A stretch of DNA of 64,000 nucleotides, from assembly GCF_004216555.1 (NCBI RefSeq), contig NZ_SGWQ01000010.1, positions 1-64,000 on the forward strand, written 5' to 3'. The notes beneath the pieces were generated by a model. That model was not told the DNA's origin and made no database searches. It was given only the letters and a program-made list of their open reading frames with translations. The first letter of the stretch is position 1. Each line of letters begins with the position of its first letter. The DNA comes from Herbihabitans rhizosphaerae. GTDB lineage: Bacteria; Actinomycetota; Actinomycetes; Mycobacteriales; Pseudonocardiaceae. This document shows positions 48,999 through 57,645 of this stretch, one piece after another. Both the position numbers and the translations under genes were made by a program.

Positions 48999-51552
48999 CC
49001 CGGTTCCCCTTGCGGCGCCGCGCCAGCTCGCCGCCGACTCGGCGCACCCGACCGGCCGCGCGCCGCGCCAGTTCGGCCGGCCCGCCCAGGTCCAGGTACT
49101 CGCGCACCAGCGAGAGATCCCGTCGCACCACCTCGCGCGGGCGCAGCGGATCGTTGAGCACCAGGTCGTCCGCGCCCGGCAGGCGGTCGGCGGCCGGACG
49201 GGGATCGCGGCAGAACTCGGCCAGCGGCGCGAGCACCGTGTCCCAGGTGAACCGCTCCCGCACGACCGCGATCCGCTCCCGGCAGCCCTGCGCGTACTCG
49301 GCGTCGTAGAGCACCCGTTCCAGCGCGGAGGCGAGCGCGCGCGGGTCCTCCGAAGGCACCACGACGCCGAGCCGCTCGGTGCGCACCAGGTCGGCGAACG
49401 AATCGCCGTCCGTGGTCACGATCGGCAGCCCGGCCCACAGGTAGTCGAGCACCCGCGTGCGGAACGCGAACGTCGTCTCCACGTGCTCGTAGTGCGTCGT
49501 GACCCCGCAGTCCGCGTCCAGCAACCAGTTCTGCCGCTCCGAGTAGGGCACCCACGTCTCGTTGAAGAACACGTGCTCGCCGGTCAGCCCCAACTGCGCG
49601 GACAGGGCACGGGTGCGCGCGCCGATGTCCATCTCGGGCACCTCGGGATTGGGGTGCTTCATGCCGAGGAACATCAGCTTCGCGTCGTCGTGGCCCTCGG
49701 CGAGCACGCCCATCGCGCGCACCAGGGTCAGCGGATCGAACCAGGAGTACACCCCGCCGGCCCACAGGATCACCTTGTCCGACTCGGCGGCCGTGACGCC
49801 CTTGATCGCCGGCGCGGTGCGTTGCGGCGGCTTGCCCGGCAGCCCGAACGGCACGGTCGCGAGCAGCGAGCGGACGGTGGGATCGTTGTCGTACAAGGAA
49901 GGCGTGAGCCGGCCGAGCGCGGCGAGGTGGCCGAGCCAGAAGTGCCGTTGCCGTTCGGAGGCGCACAGGAAGAAGTCGCCCCGGTCGAGCTGCGCGTTGA
50001 GCACCTTGGTGACACCGACGAGATCGAGCGCCCGCTGCTCGTCGGTGGAGTCCTTGCCCTGTTCCAGCAGCTCGAGGTGCATCGGGTCGTACATGTCGCA
50101 CACCACGATCTTCGTGGAGTCGTCCTTTTTCAGACCCTGTGCCATCTCCAGCGCGTGACCCTGCAGCACCACCACGTCGGCCCAGTCCGCGTGCGTTTTC
50201 AGTTCGCGCGGTTTCGCTTGCAGGACAGGGAAAGCGGCCTCCGGCGGCGCGCACACCGGGTTCACCGTGACCAGCCGCACGTCGTGCTCGCCGGCCAGTA
50301 CGTCGGCCATGTTCCACGCCCTGATCGCCGGGCCGGCCATCCGCTCGGCCAACGCGTCACCGGTGATCACCAGGATCTTGCGCCGCCCGCCGAACGCCTC
50401 CTCCAAGCCGAACGCCTCGACCAGAATGTCGTGCGCGGCGAGGTAGCGCGGCAGCGGGTACGCAGGCTCCATCGCCTTGCGCAGCAACGGAACCAGGTCC
50501 GCGTCGGTGCGCCTTCGCGCGGCCTGCTCGGTGGCGCGCGAGGCCGCGAGCGAGGGCAGCAGTTCGACGAACTGGTCGATCGCCAGCACCCCGGCGAGCG
50601 CGGTCCTCGGGATCGCCACGTTCGGGTCGTCGGGCGTCTCGCCTCGGCGGGTGATCTCCAACTGGGTCGGGTCGATCTCGCCGCGGGCGGTCGCGCGGCG
50701 CACGGTCAGCGCGAGTGCGGCGGGCAGCGCGCGGGCCAGCGTCTCGTCGGAGAGATTCTTGTACAACGCCGCCAAAGCGTTGCGCTCCAACAGGTACAGC
50801 TCGCGTGCGCCGTCCGGGGTGTCCACAGTGGACATCGAGGCGTGGTGGCGGTGATAGGCGACCGAGGACGGCTCGTAGCGCACCCGCCAGCCGCGCAGGT
50901 TCAGCCGCCAGCCGAGGTCCACATCCTCGTAGAACATGAAGAACCGCTCGTCGAACCCGCCAAGCTCGTCGAAGACCGAGGCGCGCACGAACATCGCCGA
51001 CCCGGTGCCGAACAGCACGTCCTTCGGCGCCTCGTGCCGCTCGGGATCCACCTCGGACAGCGGCTGGCCGGCGTGGCGCTTGTAGCCCATGCCGAACCAG
51101 GTCAGCCCGCCGTCCACGAAGTCGACGCGCTCGCCGTCCCAGTCCAGCACCTTGCTGGCGACCGCGGCGACGGTCGGCTCGGCGCGCAGCACCCGCACGG
51201 CCGCGCGCGCCCAGTCGCGGTGCGGGCGCGCGTCGTTGTTCAGGAAGGCCAGCACCGAGCCGGTGGCCGCGCGCGCACCGAGATTGCAGCCGCCGGCGAA
51301 GCCCAGGTTCTCCGGCGACTCGATCAGCTTGATGCCCGGCTCGGCGCGCAGTCGCTCCGCGTCGTCACCGCCGTTGTCCACGACGATCAGCTCGAGCGAC
51401 TCGTGCGGATAGTCCAGCTCCTCGCGCAGCGCGCGCAGGCACGTCACGGTGTCGTCCGCGCCGCGGTAGTTCACCACGATCACCGACACCGTCGGCAGAA
51501 CCGCCCCCTCGACCACCCTGGCTCCTTCCAGACCTCCCGCACCGTCGGCCAT
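48991..51552 (-). CDS. two-domain glycosyltransferase: GT2 followed by GT4-like
   Basis: An 853-residue fusion. Residues about 20-260 are a GT-A, GT2 rhamnosyl/galactosyltransferase type: VSVIVVNYRGADDTVTCLRAL, LIVVDNGGDD, FLNNDARPHRDW and GTGSAMFVRASVFDELGGFDERFFMFYEDVDLGWRL. A helical linker follows. Residues about 395-790 form a GT-B domain (ILVITGDALAERMAGPAIRAWNMADVLAGEHDVRLVTVNP ... VILWAGGVYSWFDPLTLVRAMGVL ... FRTRVLDYLWAGLPIVTTDGDSFADLVRTERLGVVV). It may add two sugars in sequence. The ATG 51552 (MADGAGG) is preferred over 51600. Contains one exact iterated palindrome (50821-50833). Confidence 0.88.
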   Translation of the reverse strand: MADGAGGLEGARVVEGAVLPTVSVIVVNYRGADDTVTCLRALREELDYPHESLELIVVDNGGDDAERLRAEPGIKLIESPENLGFAGGCNLGARAATGSVLAFLNNDARPHRDWARAAVRVLRAEPTVAAVASKVLDWDGERVDFVDGGLTWFGMGYKRHAGQPLSEVDPERHEAPKDVLFGTGSAMFVRASVFDELGGFDERFFMFYEDVDLGWRLNLRGWRVRYEPSSVAYHRHHASMSTVDTPDGARELYLLERNALAALYKNLSDETLARALPAALALTVRRATARGEIDPTQLEITRRGETPDDPNVAIPRTALAGVLAIDQFVELLPSLAASRATEQAARRRTDADLVPLLRKAMEPAYPLPRYLAAHDILVEAFGLEEAFGGRRKILVITGDALAERMAGPAIRAWNMADVLAGEHDVRLVTVNPVCAPPEAAFPVLQAKPRELKTHADWADVVVLQGHALEMAQGLKKDDSTKIVVCDMYDPMHLELLEQGKDSTDEQRALDLVGVTKVLNAQLDRGDFFLCASERQRHFWLGHLAALGRLTPSLYDNDPTVRSLLATVPFGLPGKPPQRTAPAIKGVTAAESDKVILWAGGVYSWFDPLTLVRAMGVLAEGHDDAKLMFLGMKHPNPEVPEMDIGARTRALSAQLGLTGEHVFFNETWVPYSERQNWLLDADCGVTTHYEHVETTFAFRTRVLDYLWAGLPIVTTDGDSFADLVRTERLGVVVPSEDPRALASALERVLYDAEYAQGCRERIAVVRERFTWDTVLAPLAEFCRDPRPAADRLPGADDLVLNDPLRPREVVRRDLSLVREYLDLGGPAELARRAAGRVRRVGGELARRRKGNRDG

Positions 51553-51701
51553 GATATGCGGCCCGGCCGAGTCCGACCGCGCCGCGACCGGTTCCGCCAA
51601 TCCTGAACAGATCCTTACGCGCCCGCCGCCCGGGAAACCGGGCCGCCTGTAACGCGGTCCGACCCTGCGACCGAGTCAACGGAACGTAGGGAGTGGGGAC
51701 C

Positions 51702-52370
51702 ATGCGGGAGAGCAACCGGAAGTGGATCGCGGTGGCCGCGGCGGTGGCCGTGCCGCTGGTGCTGGGCGCGTGCTCGACACAGATCGCGGGCACGGCGGTG
51801 CCGGCCATCGACGTGACGGTGTCGCCGGAGCCGACCGAACCCACCGAGCCGACCGAGCCCACCACGACGCGGCCGACCACCACCCGGCCCACCACCATGA
51901 CCACGGAGTCGACCACACCGCCGGCCCGGACGCCGCCGCCGATCAACGCGGCGTGCCCGCTGCTGCCCGGTGCGCAGGCCGCGCCGATGCTGAACACACC
52001 GAACCTCACCACGGCGGAGGTCCCGGCGGCGCAGGTGCCGCTGGGCACCCAGTTCGCCTGCGACTACCTGCAGAGCGGCCGGAAGGTCGGCACGCTGGCG
52101 GTCCGCTACTACGACTTCGGCCAGGCGCTCGGGCCGGCGCTGGTCAAGGCGTACGCCGACCAGAGCGCGGCGGCCAAGCCGGTGCCCGGGGTGGGCGAGA
52201 CGGCGTTCTCGTTCCAGCACCCGCAGTCGGCCAATCAGGTCGGACTGGTCAGCGGCAAGACGGTCGGCACCGGCTACGCCATGGTGATCCTGCAGTTCGG
52301 CGCGCAGAACCCGCGCGGCGTCAGCGCTGGTCTGCCCGGCCTGGTGCGCGGCGTTCTCGGCAAGTTCTGA
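51702..52370 (+). CDS. DUF3558-type lipoprotein
   Basis: A 222-residue lipoprotein. Signal peptide (WIAVAAAVAVPLVLGACST) with a lipobox cysteine near residue 25, then a TEPTEPTEPTTTRPTTTRPTT linker. The C-terminal domain (NAACPLLPGAQAAPMLNTPNLTTAEVPAAQVPLGTQFACDYLQSG...VGETAFSFQHPQSANQVGLVSGKTVGTGYAMVILQFGA) matches the DUF3558 family: two cysteines and a C-terminal alpha/beta core. Found widely on actinomycete surfaces; function unknown. ATG start with GGGAGTGGGG upstream. A terminator-like hairpin lies 28 bases after the stop. Confidence 0.82.
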   Translation: MRESNRKWIAVAAAVAVPLVLGACSTQIAGTAVPAIDVTVSPEPTEPTEPTEPTTTRPTTTRPTTMTTESTTPPARTPPPINAACPLLPGAQAAPMLNTPNLTTAEVPAAQVPLGTQFACDYLQSGRKVGTLAVRYYDFGQALGPALVKAYADQSAAAKPVPGVGETAFSFQHPQSANQVGLVSGKTVGTGYAMVILQFGAQNPRGVSAGLPGLVRGVLGKF

Positions 52371-52397
52371 GTTGTCTATCGAGGGCAAGGTCGCCGA

Positions 52398-52427
52398 GTC
52401 GGCTTCGCCGACGGCCTGTGGTCTTTT
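52398..52427 (+). terminator. terminator-like hairpin after the DUF3558 gene
   Basis: GTCGGC-TTC-GCCGAC (52398-52412) is followed ten bases later by TTTTT (52423-52427). The T-tract is a little far from the stem, so this is a moderate candidate. It is enclosed by a larger imperfect inverted repeat (TTGTC..GAGGGC..GGTCGCC at 52373-52395 with its complement at 52542-52559). Confidence 0.4.
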
Positions 52428-52787
52428 TGCTTGGGTGGTTGGGGGCCGCGAGGTGGGTGGCTGGGTTTCGTGGGTGGTCCAGCCACGCCACCTCCACGAC
52501 AGCGGGCTCGTTCCTCGCCCGCTGTCCCTCCGGCGTCGTAAGGGCGACCGCCCTCGACAATGAATTGCGACCTCAGCGTGGCTTTCGCTCGGTGCGGTCA
52601 ACACACCCGGTTGCGTGAAGTCGGTAGGTGGGTCGACGTCGGTAGGTGGGCCGAGGGTGGGTGGGCAGGTCAGGTGTTGGGAGGTCGTGAGGGTGACCTC
52701 TCCGCCGCCCGCGGCCGTACGTGCACCACCTTCACGTTTCCCGCCCGCTCTTGATCTTGCCTGACCTGCGCTTTCTCGGTGGGCGAC
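52428..52787. other. non-coding G/T-rich gap
   Basis: No credible gene is seen in this 360-base part of the gap. The plus strand is rich in G and T with GGTGGG/GTAGGTGGG runs (GTCGGTAGGTGGGTCGACG near 52620 repeated as GTCGGTAGGTGGGCCG). The short open frames present have no coding character and no family likeness. The outer inverted repeat described for 52373-52559 could fold into a long hairpin. Confidence 0.5.
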
Positions 52788-52847
52788 GGACTTTAGCGGG
52801 CTAAAGTACGCGAAGGGGCGTTGGTGCGGTTGTCAAGTTCGGGCGGC
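52788..52847. repeat. dispersed ~60-base repeat, copy 2, ending in a palindrome
   Basis: Reverse-complement copy of 10413-10473; 52788-52818 is identical over 31 bases. The palindrome lies at 52790-52807. The other end of the repeat overlaps the last codons and stop of the GT2 gene (the TGA is inside TTGACA), so the repeat either arose from or moved into the gene end. Confidence 0.75.
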
Positions 52848-53762
52848 CCAGTGGCGCCAGATCTCGGTGCGGGGGATGGAGCTGCGGGCGCTGATCCGGG
52901 TTCGGGCGAGGAGCGTGGACGGGAGACGGGCGAGTACTTCGCCGAGTACGCGCAGCCGCAGGGGGAACCGGAGGTTGGGGGCGGGCTCGGTGAGCCGTCG
53001 CAGGGGGAGCAGGGCGGTGGTGGCGGTGAAGGCGATCAGTTCGCGGGCGGCGACGGTCAGCGGCGCGCAGCGGAACAGGGTCAGCAGCCGGTTGCGCTCG
53101 TTCCACAGGTGGAACTGGCGCGAGCCGATTCCGGTGCTCGCGCCGTGCGCATGCCGCACCCGCGCCTCGGGAACCGAGATCACCGTCCACCCGGCCAGCC
53201 GCATCCGCCACGCCGTGTCGGTGTCCTCGTAGTAGCAAAAGAACTCGGCCGGCACGCCGCCCACGTCGGTCAGCACCGATGTGCGCACCAGCGCCGCGCC
53301 ACCGCAGAACCCGAACACCTCGGGCAAGTCGGTCACGTCGGCGGTTACATCCGCGCCATAGCCGCGCGGGGTGAGCCGCACGCCCGTCGACTGCGGCACG
53401 CCGTCCATTGATTCCAGCCGCGCACTCGCGGCGGCGGCCCGCGGATCGGCGTCCAGCGCGTCCTCGAGCCGGCCGAGCCAGTCGGCGGCGGGCGCGGTGT
53501 CGTCGTTCAGCCACGCCATGAACGGGGTGTCCACTTGGGACAGCGCCGCGGCGAGCGCGCCCGCGTAACCGATGTTGCGGCTCATCCGCACGGTTTTCGG
53601 GCGAGACGGGTGGTTCGCGGCCAGCTCCAGCGACCCGTCGTCGGAGGCGTTGTCCACCACGATCGTCCGATGTGGACGATCTTGGGCGGCGAGTGCGTCC
53701 AGGCACGCCGTGATGTGCTCGGCGCCTCGCCAGGTGACCACCACGACCGTGCTGCGTCTCAC
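52833..53762 (-). CDS. GT2-family glycosyltransferase
   Basis: A 309-residue GT-A enzyme (STVVVVTWRGAEHITACLDALAAQ, TIVVDNASDDGSLELAANH, RNIGYAGALAAAL, MAWLNDDTAPAADWLGRLEDAL, EVFGFCGGAALVRTSVLTDVGGVPAEFFCYYEDTDTAWRMRLAGW), of the rhamnosyltransferase-like group. NDD is the nucleotide/metal site and the EDTD segment the catalytic base. GTG 53762 is the family-like start. Only 19 bases separate it from the divergent GT4 start, so each promoter must lie in or close to the other coding region. It ends in the dispersed 60-base repeat. Confidence 0.9.
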   Translation of the reverse strand: MRRSTVVVVTWRGAEHITACLDALAAQDRPHRTIVVDNASDDGSLELAANHPSRPKTVRMSRNIGYAGALAAALSQVDTPFMAWLNDDTAPAADWLGRLEDALDADPRAAAASARLESMDGVPQSTGVRLTPRGYGADVTADVTDLPEVFGFCGGAALVRTSVLTDVGGVPAEFFCYYEDTDTAWRMRLAGWTVISVPEARVRHAHGASTGIGSRQFHLWNERNRLLTLFRCAPLTVAARELIAFTATTALLPLRRLTEPAPNLRFPLRLRVLGEVLARLPSTLLARTRISARSSIPRTEIWRHWAART

Positions 53763-53781
53763 GGCATGGCAGGGTACATCC

Positions 53782-54876
53782 GTGCCCGAGCTGGTCGTGT
53801 TGACAGAGCAACTCCTCGCGCCGGTTCCGGGCGGCACGGGGCGCTACACCGCCGAGCTGGCGCGCGCGCTCGCCGCGACGACCCCGAACGGTTGGTCCGT
53901 AACGGGTGTTACGGCGGCACATCGTGACCTCTCCGCCGCGCGGCTCGCCGGCGTGCGCGGCCCCCGCCCGTTGCCGCTGCCGCGACGGGCGCTCACCCTG
54001 GCCTGGGAGCGCGGCGTGCCGCTGTGGCCCGGCGGTCGACACAGCGGGGACAGCGTGCACGCGCCGACCCCGCTCGCGCCGGCCGCGCCGAAGAAGGGCA
54101 GGCGGCTCGTGGTGACCGTGCACGACACGGTCCCGTTCACCCATCCGGAGACGCTCACCCCGCGCGGCGTGGCCTGGCACCGCGCGATGATCACGCGCGC
54201 CACCCGCACGGCGAGCGCGGTCGTGGTGCCGACCGACGCGGTCGCCGAGGAGCTGCGGCGGTACGCGCCCGGCCCGGCTCCGGTGCACACGGTGCCGCAC
54301 GGAGTGTCCGCCGTCTTCACCGAAACCGTTGCGCCGCAACGATTTCCGGCAGGCTACATTCTGGCGGTGGGCACCATCGAGCCGCGCAAGGGGCTGGACG
54401 TGCTCATCGACGCGCTGGCGCACCCGGCAGCGCCCGATCTGCCGCTGGTGATCGTCGGACAGCCCGGCTGGGGCGCGGTGGACCTCGCCGCACGGGCCGC
54501 CGAGCGCGGGCTGGCCGAGGGCCGGGTGCGGCTGGTCGGCCGGCTCGACGACGCCGACCTCGCCGCGATGATGGCCGGCGCCACCGTGCTCGCCGCGCCC
54601 AGCCACGCGGAGGGGTTCGGGCTGCCCGTGCTGGAGGCGATGGCGGCCGGCGTGCCGGTCGTGCACACCGACGTGCCGGCGCTGGTCGAGGTGTCCGCGG
54701 GGGCGGCGGTCGTCGTCCCGATCGGCGATGCCGGTGCGCTGGCCGAGGCGTTGGCCGAGGTCGCCGGGGATAGCTCGCGCGCGGCCGCGATGGTCGAACG
54801 GGGACGTGCTCGGGCGGCCGAACTGACCTGGGAACGAGCCGCCGAGGCGGTGTGGCGACTGCACACCGAGGTGTGA
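53782..54876 (+). CDS. GT4-family glycosyltransferase
   Basis: A 364-residue GT-B enzyme: PELVVLTEQLLAPVPGGTGRYTAELARALA, VVTVHDTVPFTHPETLTPRGVAWHRAMITRA, VPHGVSAVF, ILAVGTIEPRKGLDVLIDALAH, and the donor site ATVLAAPSHAEGFGLPVLEAMAAGVPVVHTDVPALVEV with the conserved E-x7-E. Likely mannosyl- or glucosyltransferase of a surface glycan. GTG 53782 is chosen by family fit. It lies 61 bases before another GT4 gene, which has its own leaderless promoter. Confidence 0.9.
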   Translation: MPELVVLTEQLLAPVPGGTGRYTAELARALAATTPNGWSVTGVTAAHRDLSAARLAGVRGPRPLPLPRRALTLAWERGVPLWPGGRHSGDSVHAPTPLAPAAPKKGRRLVVTVHDTVPFTHPETLTPRGVAWHRAMITRATRTASAVVVPTDAVAEELRRYAPGPAPVHTVPHGVSAVFTETVAPQRFPAGYILAVGTIEPRKGLDVLIDALAHPAAPDLPLVIVGQPGWGAVDLAARAAERGLAEGRVRLVGRLDDADLAAMMAGATVLAAPSHAEGFGLPVLEAMAAGVPVVHTDVPALVEVSAGAAVVVPIGDAGALAEALAEVAGDSSRAAAMVERGRARAAELTWERAAEAVWRLHTEV

Positions 54877-54924
54877 ATGGCGGCGAGTTAGGGCGTTCGG
54901 GGAAAAACCACAACCCCACGGTCG

Positions 54925-54930
54925 TAGGCT
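54925..54930 (+). promoter_or_regulatory. -10 element of the next glycosyltransferase
   Basis: TAGGCT ends seven bases before the GTG at 54938, the same sequence and spacing as before birA (12580-12585). This indicates a leaderless transcript starting at the GTG. Confidence 0.5.
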
Positions 54931-54937
54931 TGTGCCC

Positions 54938-56089
54938 GTGAGATCCGGCGAACCCAGCGTCCTGGTCGACGCTACCGCCGTCCCCGCGGACCGCGGTGGC
55001 GTCGGCCGCTACGTGGACTCGCTGGTCGCCGCCCTGGACGCGGACGGCGCGCCGATCAGCGTGGTGTGCCAGTCGCGCGACATCGAGCTGTACACCCGGC
55101 TGGCGCCGTCCTCGCGGGTACTGCCCGCGCCCGACTCGGTGTCCACCCGCACGGCCCGGCTCACCTGGGAGCAGACCACGCTGCCCCGACTCGTGCGCCG
55201 GATCGGCGCGAACGTGCTGCACTCGCCGCACTACACCACGCCGCTGGCCAACCCGGCCGCGTCCGTGGTCACCCTGCACGACGCCACCTTCTTCACCGAC
55301 GCCGTGCTGCACTCCTCGGTCAAGGCGCGCTTCTTCCGGGGTTGGACGCGCGCCGCCCTCGCTCGTGCGTCGATGTGCGTGGTGCCGAGCGAGGCCACCG
55401 CGTCCGAACTGGTACGGGTCGCCGGGGCGGACGCGACACGGTTGGAGGTCGTGCCGCACGGCGTGGACACCGACCGGTTCCACCCGCCCTCACCCGAAGA
55501 GGTCGACGCCGCCCGTGCCGCGCTGGACCTGGGCTCCACGCCGTACGTGGCGTTCCTCGGCGCGCTGGAGCCGCGCAAGAACGTGCCGGCGCTGATCCGC
55601 GGGTTCGCCAACGCGTGCCGCGGCCGGGCCGATCCGCCCGCGCTGGTGCTCGCCGGGCAGCCCGGGTGGGACAGTCAGGTGGAGCGTGCGCTGGACGCGG
55701 TGCCGCACCGGCTGCGCGTGATCAGGGCCGGGTACCTCGCCTTCGAGCACCTGGCCGGGTTCCTCGGCGGCGCGGAGGTGGTGGCGTACCCGAGCCTCGG
55801 CGAGGGCTTCGGGTTGCCCGTGCTGGAGGCGATGTCCTGCGGCGCGTGCGTGCTCACCACCCGCCGGCTCGCCCTGCCCGAGGTCGGCGGCGACGCGGTG
55901 TCGTACTGCGGGGTCGGCGCGGGTGACATCGGCGCCGCGCTCGCGGAACTACTGGACGACCGCACGCTGCGGGCCACCCTCGCGGCGGCGGCGCAACGCA
56001 GGGCCAAGGAGTTCTCCTGGAGCCTGAGCGCCGACGCGCACCGCGAGGTATACGCCCGCGCGGCGGCTCGTGCCCGGGTGGCGCACTGA
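54938..56089 (+). CDS. GT4-family glycosyltransferase
   Basis: A 383-residue GT-B enzyme: SVLVDATAVPADRGGVGRYVDSLVAALDADG, HSPHYTTPLANPAASVVTLHDATFFTDAVLHS, VPHGVDTDRFHPPSPEEVDAAR, FLGALEPRKNVPALIRGFANACRG and AEVVAYPSLGEGFGLPVLEAMSCGACVLTTRRLALPEVGGDAV with the donor-binding E-x7-E. It lies between another GT4 gene and wbbL, all in one direction, so the three may build consecutive parts of one glycan. GTG 54938 is chosen for the leaderless -10; a start six bases earlier is possible. Confidence 0.9.
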   Translation: MRSGEPSVLVDATAVPADRGGVGRYVDSLVAALDADGAPISVVCQSRDIELYTRLAPSSRVLPAPDSVSTRTARLTWEQTTLPRLVRRIGANVLHSPHYTTPLANPAASVVTLHDATFFTDAVLHSSVKARFFRGWTRAALARASMCVVPSEATASELVRVAGADATRLEVVPHGVDTDRFHPPSPEEVDAARAALDLGSTPYVAFLGALEPRKNVPALIRGFANACRGRADPPALVLAGQPGWDSQVERALDAVPHRLRVIRAGYLAFEHLAGFLGGAEVVAYPSLGEGFGLPVLEAMSCGACVLTTRRLALPEVGGDAVSYCGVGAGDIGAALAELLDDRTLRATLAAAAQRRAKEFSWSLSADAHREVYARAAARARVAH

Positions 56090-56120
56090 GCGTTCGGCGC
56101 CTCGGTGCAGAATGTGACGC

Positions 56121-56984
56121 GTGACCGAGCCAACTCAGTACGGCGACGAGATCGGCGTCGTGACCGTCACCTACTCGCCGGGCGACGTGCTGACCCGGTT
56201 CCTCGACACGCTCGGCAAGGCGAGCACGCGACAGGTGCGCGTTGTGCTGGCGGACAACGGGTCGACCGACGGCGCGCCGGAGCGCGAGGCCGAGCGGGAC
56301 GGCGTGACGCTGGTGCCCACCGGGGAGAACCTCGGCTACGGCGGCGGTGCGAACCGGGGCGTGGCCGCGTTCGGCGAGGACGTCGGGTGGATCGTCGTGG
56401 CCAACCCGGACATCGAGTGGGGCGAGGGTTCGCTGGACGAGCTGGTCGCCGCCGCGAAGCGCTGGCCCCGCGGCGGCTCGTTCGGGCCGCTGATCAGGGA
56501 GCCGAACGGCGAGGTGTACCCGTCCGCGCGGCTGCTTCCCTCACTGGGCAAGGGCATCGGGCACGCGCTGCTCGGCCGGGTGTGGCCGCGCAACCCGTGG
56601 ACCACCGCGTACCGGCAGTCCGACACCGATGTGACCGAGCGCGCCGCCGGCTGGCTGTCCGGCTCGTGCCTGCTGCTGCGGCGGGAGGCGTTCGACTCGG
56701 TCGGCGGGTTCGACCCGAGGTACTTCATGTACTTCGAGGACGTGGACCTGGGCGATCGGCTGGGCAAGGCCGGCTGGCACAACGTGTATGTGCCCAGCGC
56801 GGAAGTCGTGCACATCGGCGGCCACGCCACCGCGCGCGCGTCGGCGAAGATGCTGGCGGTGCACCACGACAGCGCGTACCGCTACCTGGCCGACCGGCAC
56901 CAGGGCTGGCGGTGGGCGCCGGTGCTCGCGGCGATCCGCGCCGGGCTCACCGTGCGGCTGAAGCTCCAGACGCGCGGAAACTGA
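56121..56984 (+). CDS. wbbL: dTDP-rhamnose:decaprenyl-PP-GlcNAc rhamnosyltransferase (WbbL-like)
   Basis: A 287-residue GT2 enzyme: GVVTVTYSPGDVLTRFLDTL, VVLADNGSTDGAPEREAE, NLGYGGGANRGVAAFGEDVGWIVVANPDIEW, GGSFGPLIREPNGEVYPSARLLPSLGKGIGHALLGRVWPRNPWT, AAGWLSGSCLLLRREAFDSVGGFDPRYFMYFEDVDLGDRLGKAGW. This pattern (the SARLLP and HALLG/NPWT segments) is that of mycobacterial WbbL1 (Rv3265c), which adds rhamnose to the arabinogalactan linker. It uses the dTDP-rhamnose made by RmlB/RmlD in this window. GTG start. Confidence 0.93.
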   Translation: MTEPTQYGDEIGVVTVTYSPGDVLTRFLDTLGKASTRQVRVVLADNGSTDGAPEREAERDGVTLVPTGENLGYGGGANRGVAAFGEDVGWIVVANPDIEWGEGSLDELVAAAKRWPRGGSFGPLIREPNGEVYPSARLLPSLGKGIGHALLGRVWPRNPWTTAYRQSDTDVTERAAGWLSGSCLLLRREAFDSVGGFDPRYFMYFEDVDLGDRLGKAGWHNVYVPSAEVVHIGGHATARASAKMLAVHHDSAYRYLADRHQGWRWAPVLAAIRAGLTVRLKLQTRGN

Positions 56985-56987
56985 GGG

Positions 56988-57545
56988 TTATTTCCCGTCG
57001 AGGCGCTGGGAGAGTGACCGGCGGCCGGTGACCTGCTGCTTGATCGTCGGGATCAGGCCCTCGGTCGGCGCCTCGCCGCCCAGCGCGGACGGGGGCTGCT
57101 CCGACTCCTCGGCCTGCACAGGCTCCTGGGGCCTCGGCGGCGGCTTCATGTACTGCGTGTGCGGCTTGTGCGCCGGCCGCGGCGGGGGGTTGATCGACTG
57201 CGTGACGTCCGGGATCTCCAGCTCGGAGATGATCGGCAACGGGCCGGTGGTCGGGTCCGGGTCCCCGGCTTGCGGTGCGGCCGGAACGTCAACGGGCGCA
57301 ACGGGTTCCGGGTTCTGGCGGGCGTGCGGCACCGGAGGCTTGGCACGCTCGCGGCCGGACCGGTTCGGGTAGACCACCATGGTCATTTCGGGGTCGTCCC
57401 GGTCCGCCTCGGCGACAACGGCGCGCGGGATCTGGACCGTGTTCATCGCGTCCATGGGCGACACCGCGTCCTCGGGAGTCACGACGAACGCTCCACGCGC
57501 TCGAGCACGCGCCAAGAGCGCGTCGGCCCGTTCGCGGGGGTCCAT
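56988..57545 (-). CDS. proline-rich cytoplasmic protein of unknown function
   Basis: A 185-residue protein without signal or membrane segment. The N-terminal part is structured (MDPRERADALLARARARGAFVVTPEDAVSPMDAMNTVQIPRAVVAEADRDDPEMTMVVYPN). The rest is a proline-rich, disordered-looking region (PPPRPAHKPHTQYMKPPPRPQEPV) ending SALGGEAPTEGLIPTIKQQVTGRRSLSQRLDGK. No family recognised. It is convergent with wbbL (three bases apart). The ATG at 57545 has AGGAGAGG about ten bases upstream. The strand and codon usage look genuine. Confidence 0.7.
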   Translation of the reverse strand: MDPRERADALLARARARGAFVVTPEDAVSPMDAMNTVQIPRAVVAEADRDDPEMTMVVYPNRSGRERAKPPVPHARQNPEPVAPVDVPAAPQAGDPDPTTGPLPIISELEIPDVTQSINPPPRPAHKPHTQYMKPPPRPQEPVQAEESEQPPSALGGEAPTEGLIPTIKQQVTGRRSLSQRLDGK

Positions 57546-57645
57546 GCGCTGGCCTCTCCTACCTTGATCGGTGTCTTGTAGGCAGGGTATTCCCTTTCGG
57601 GTGCCCGCGTCAGCGGACACGGTAATCAAGTGCTTCGGCAAACGC

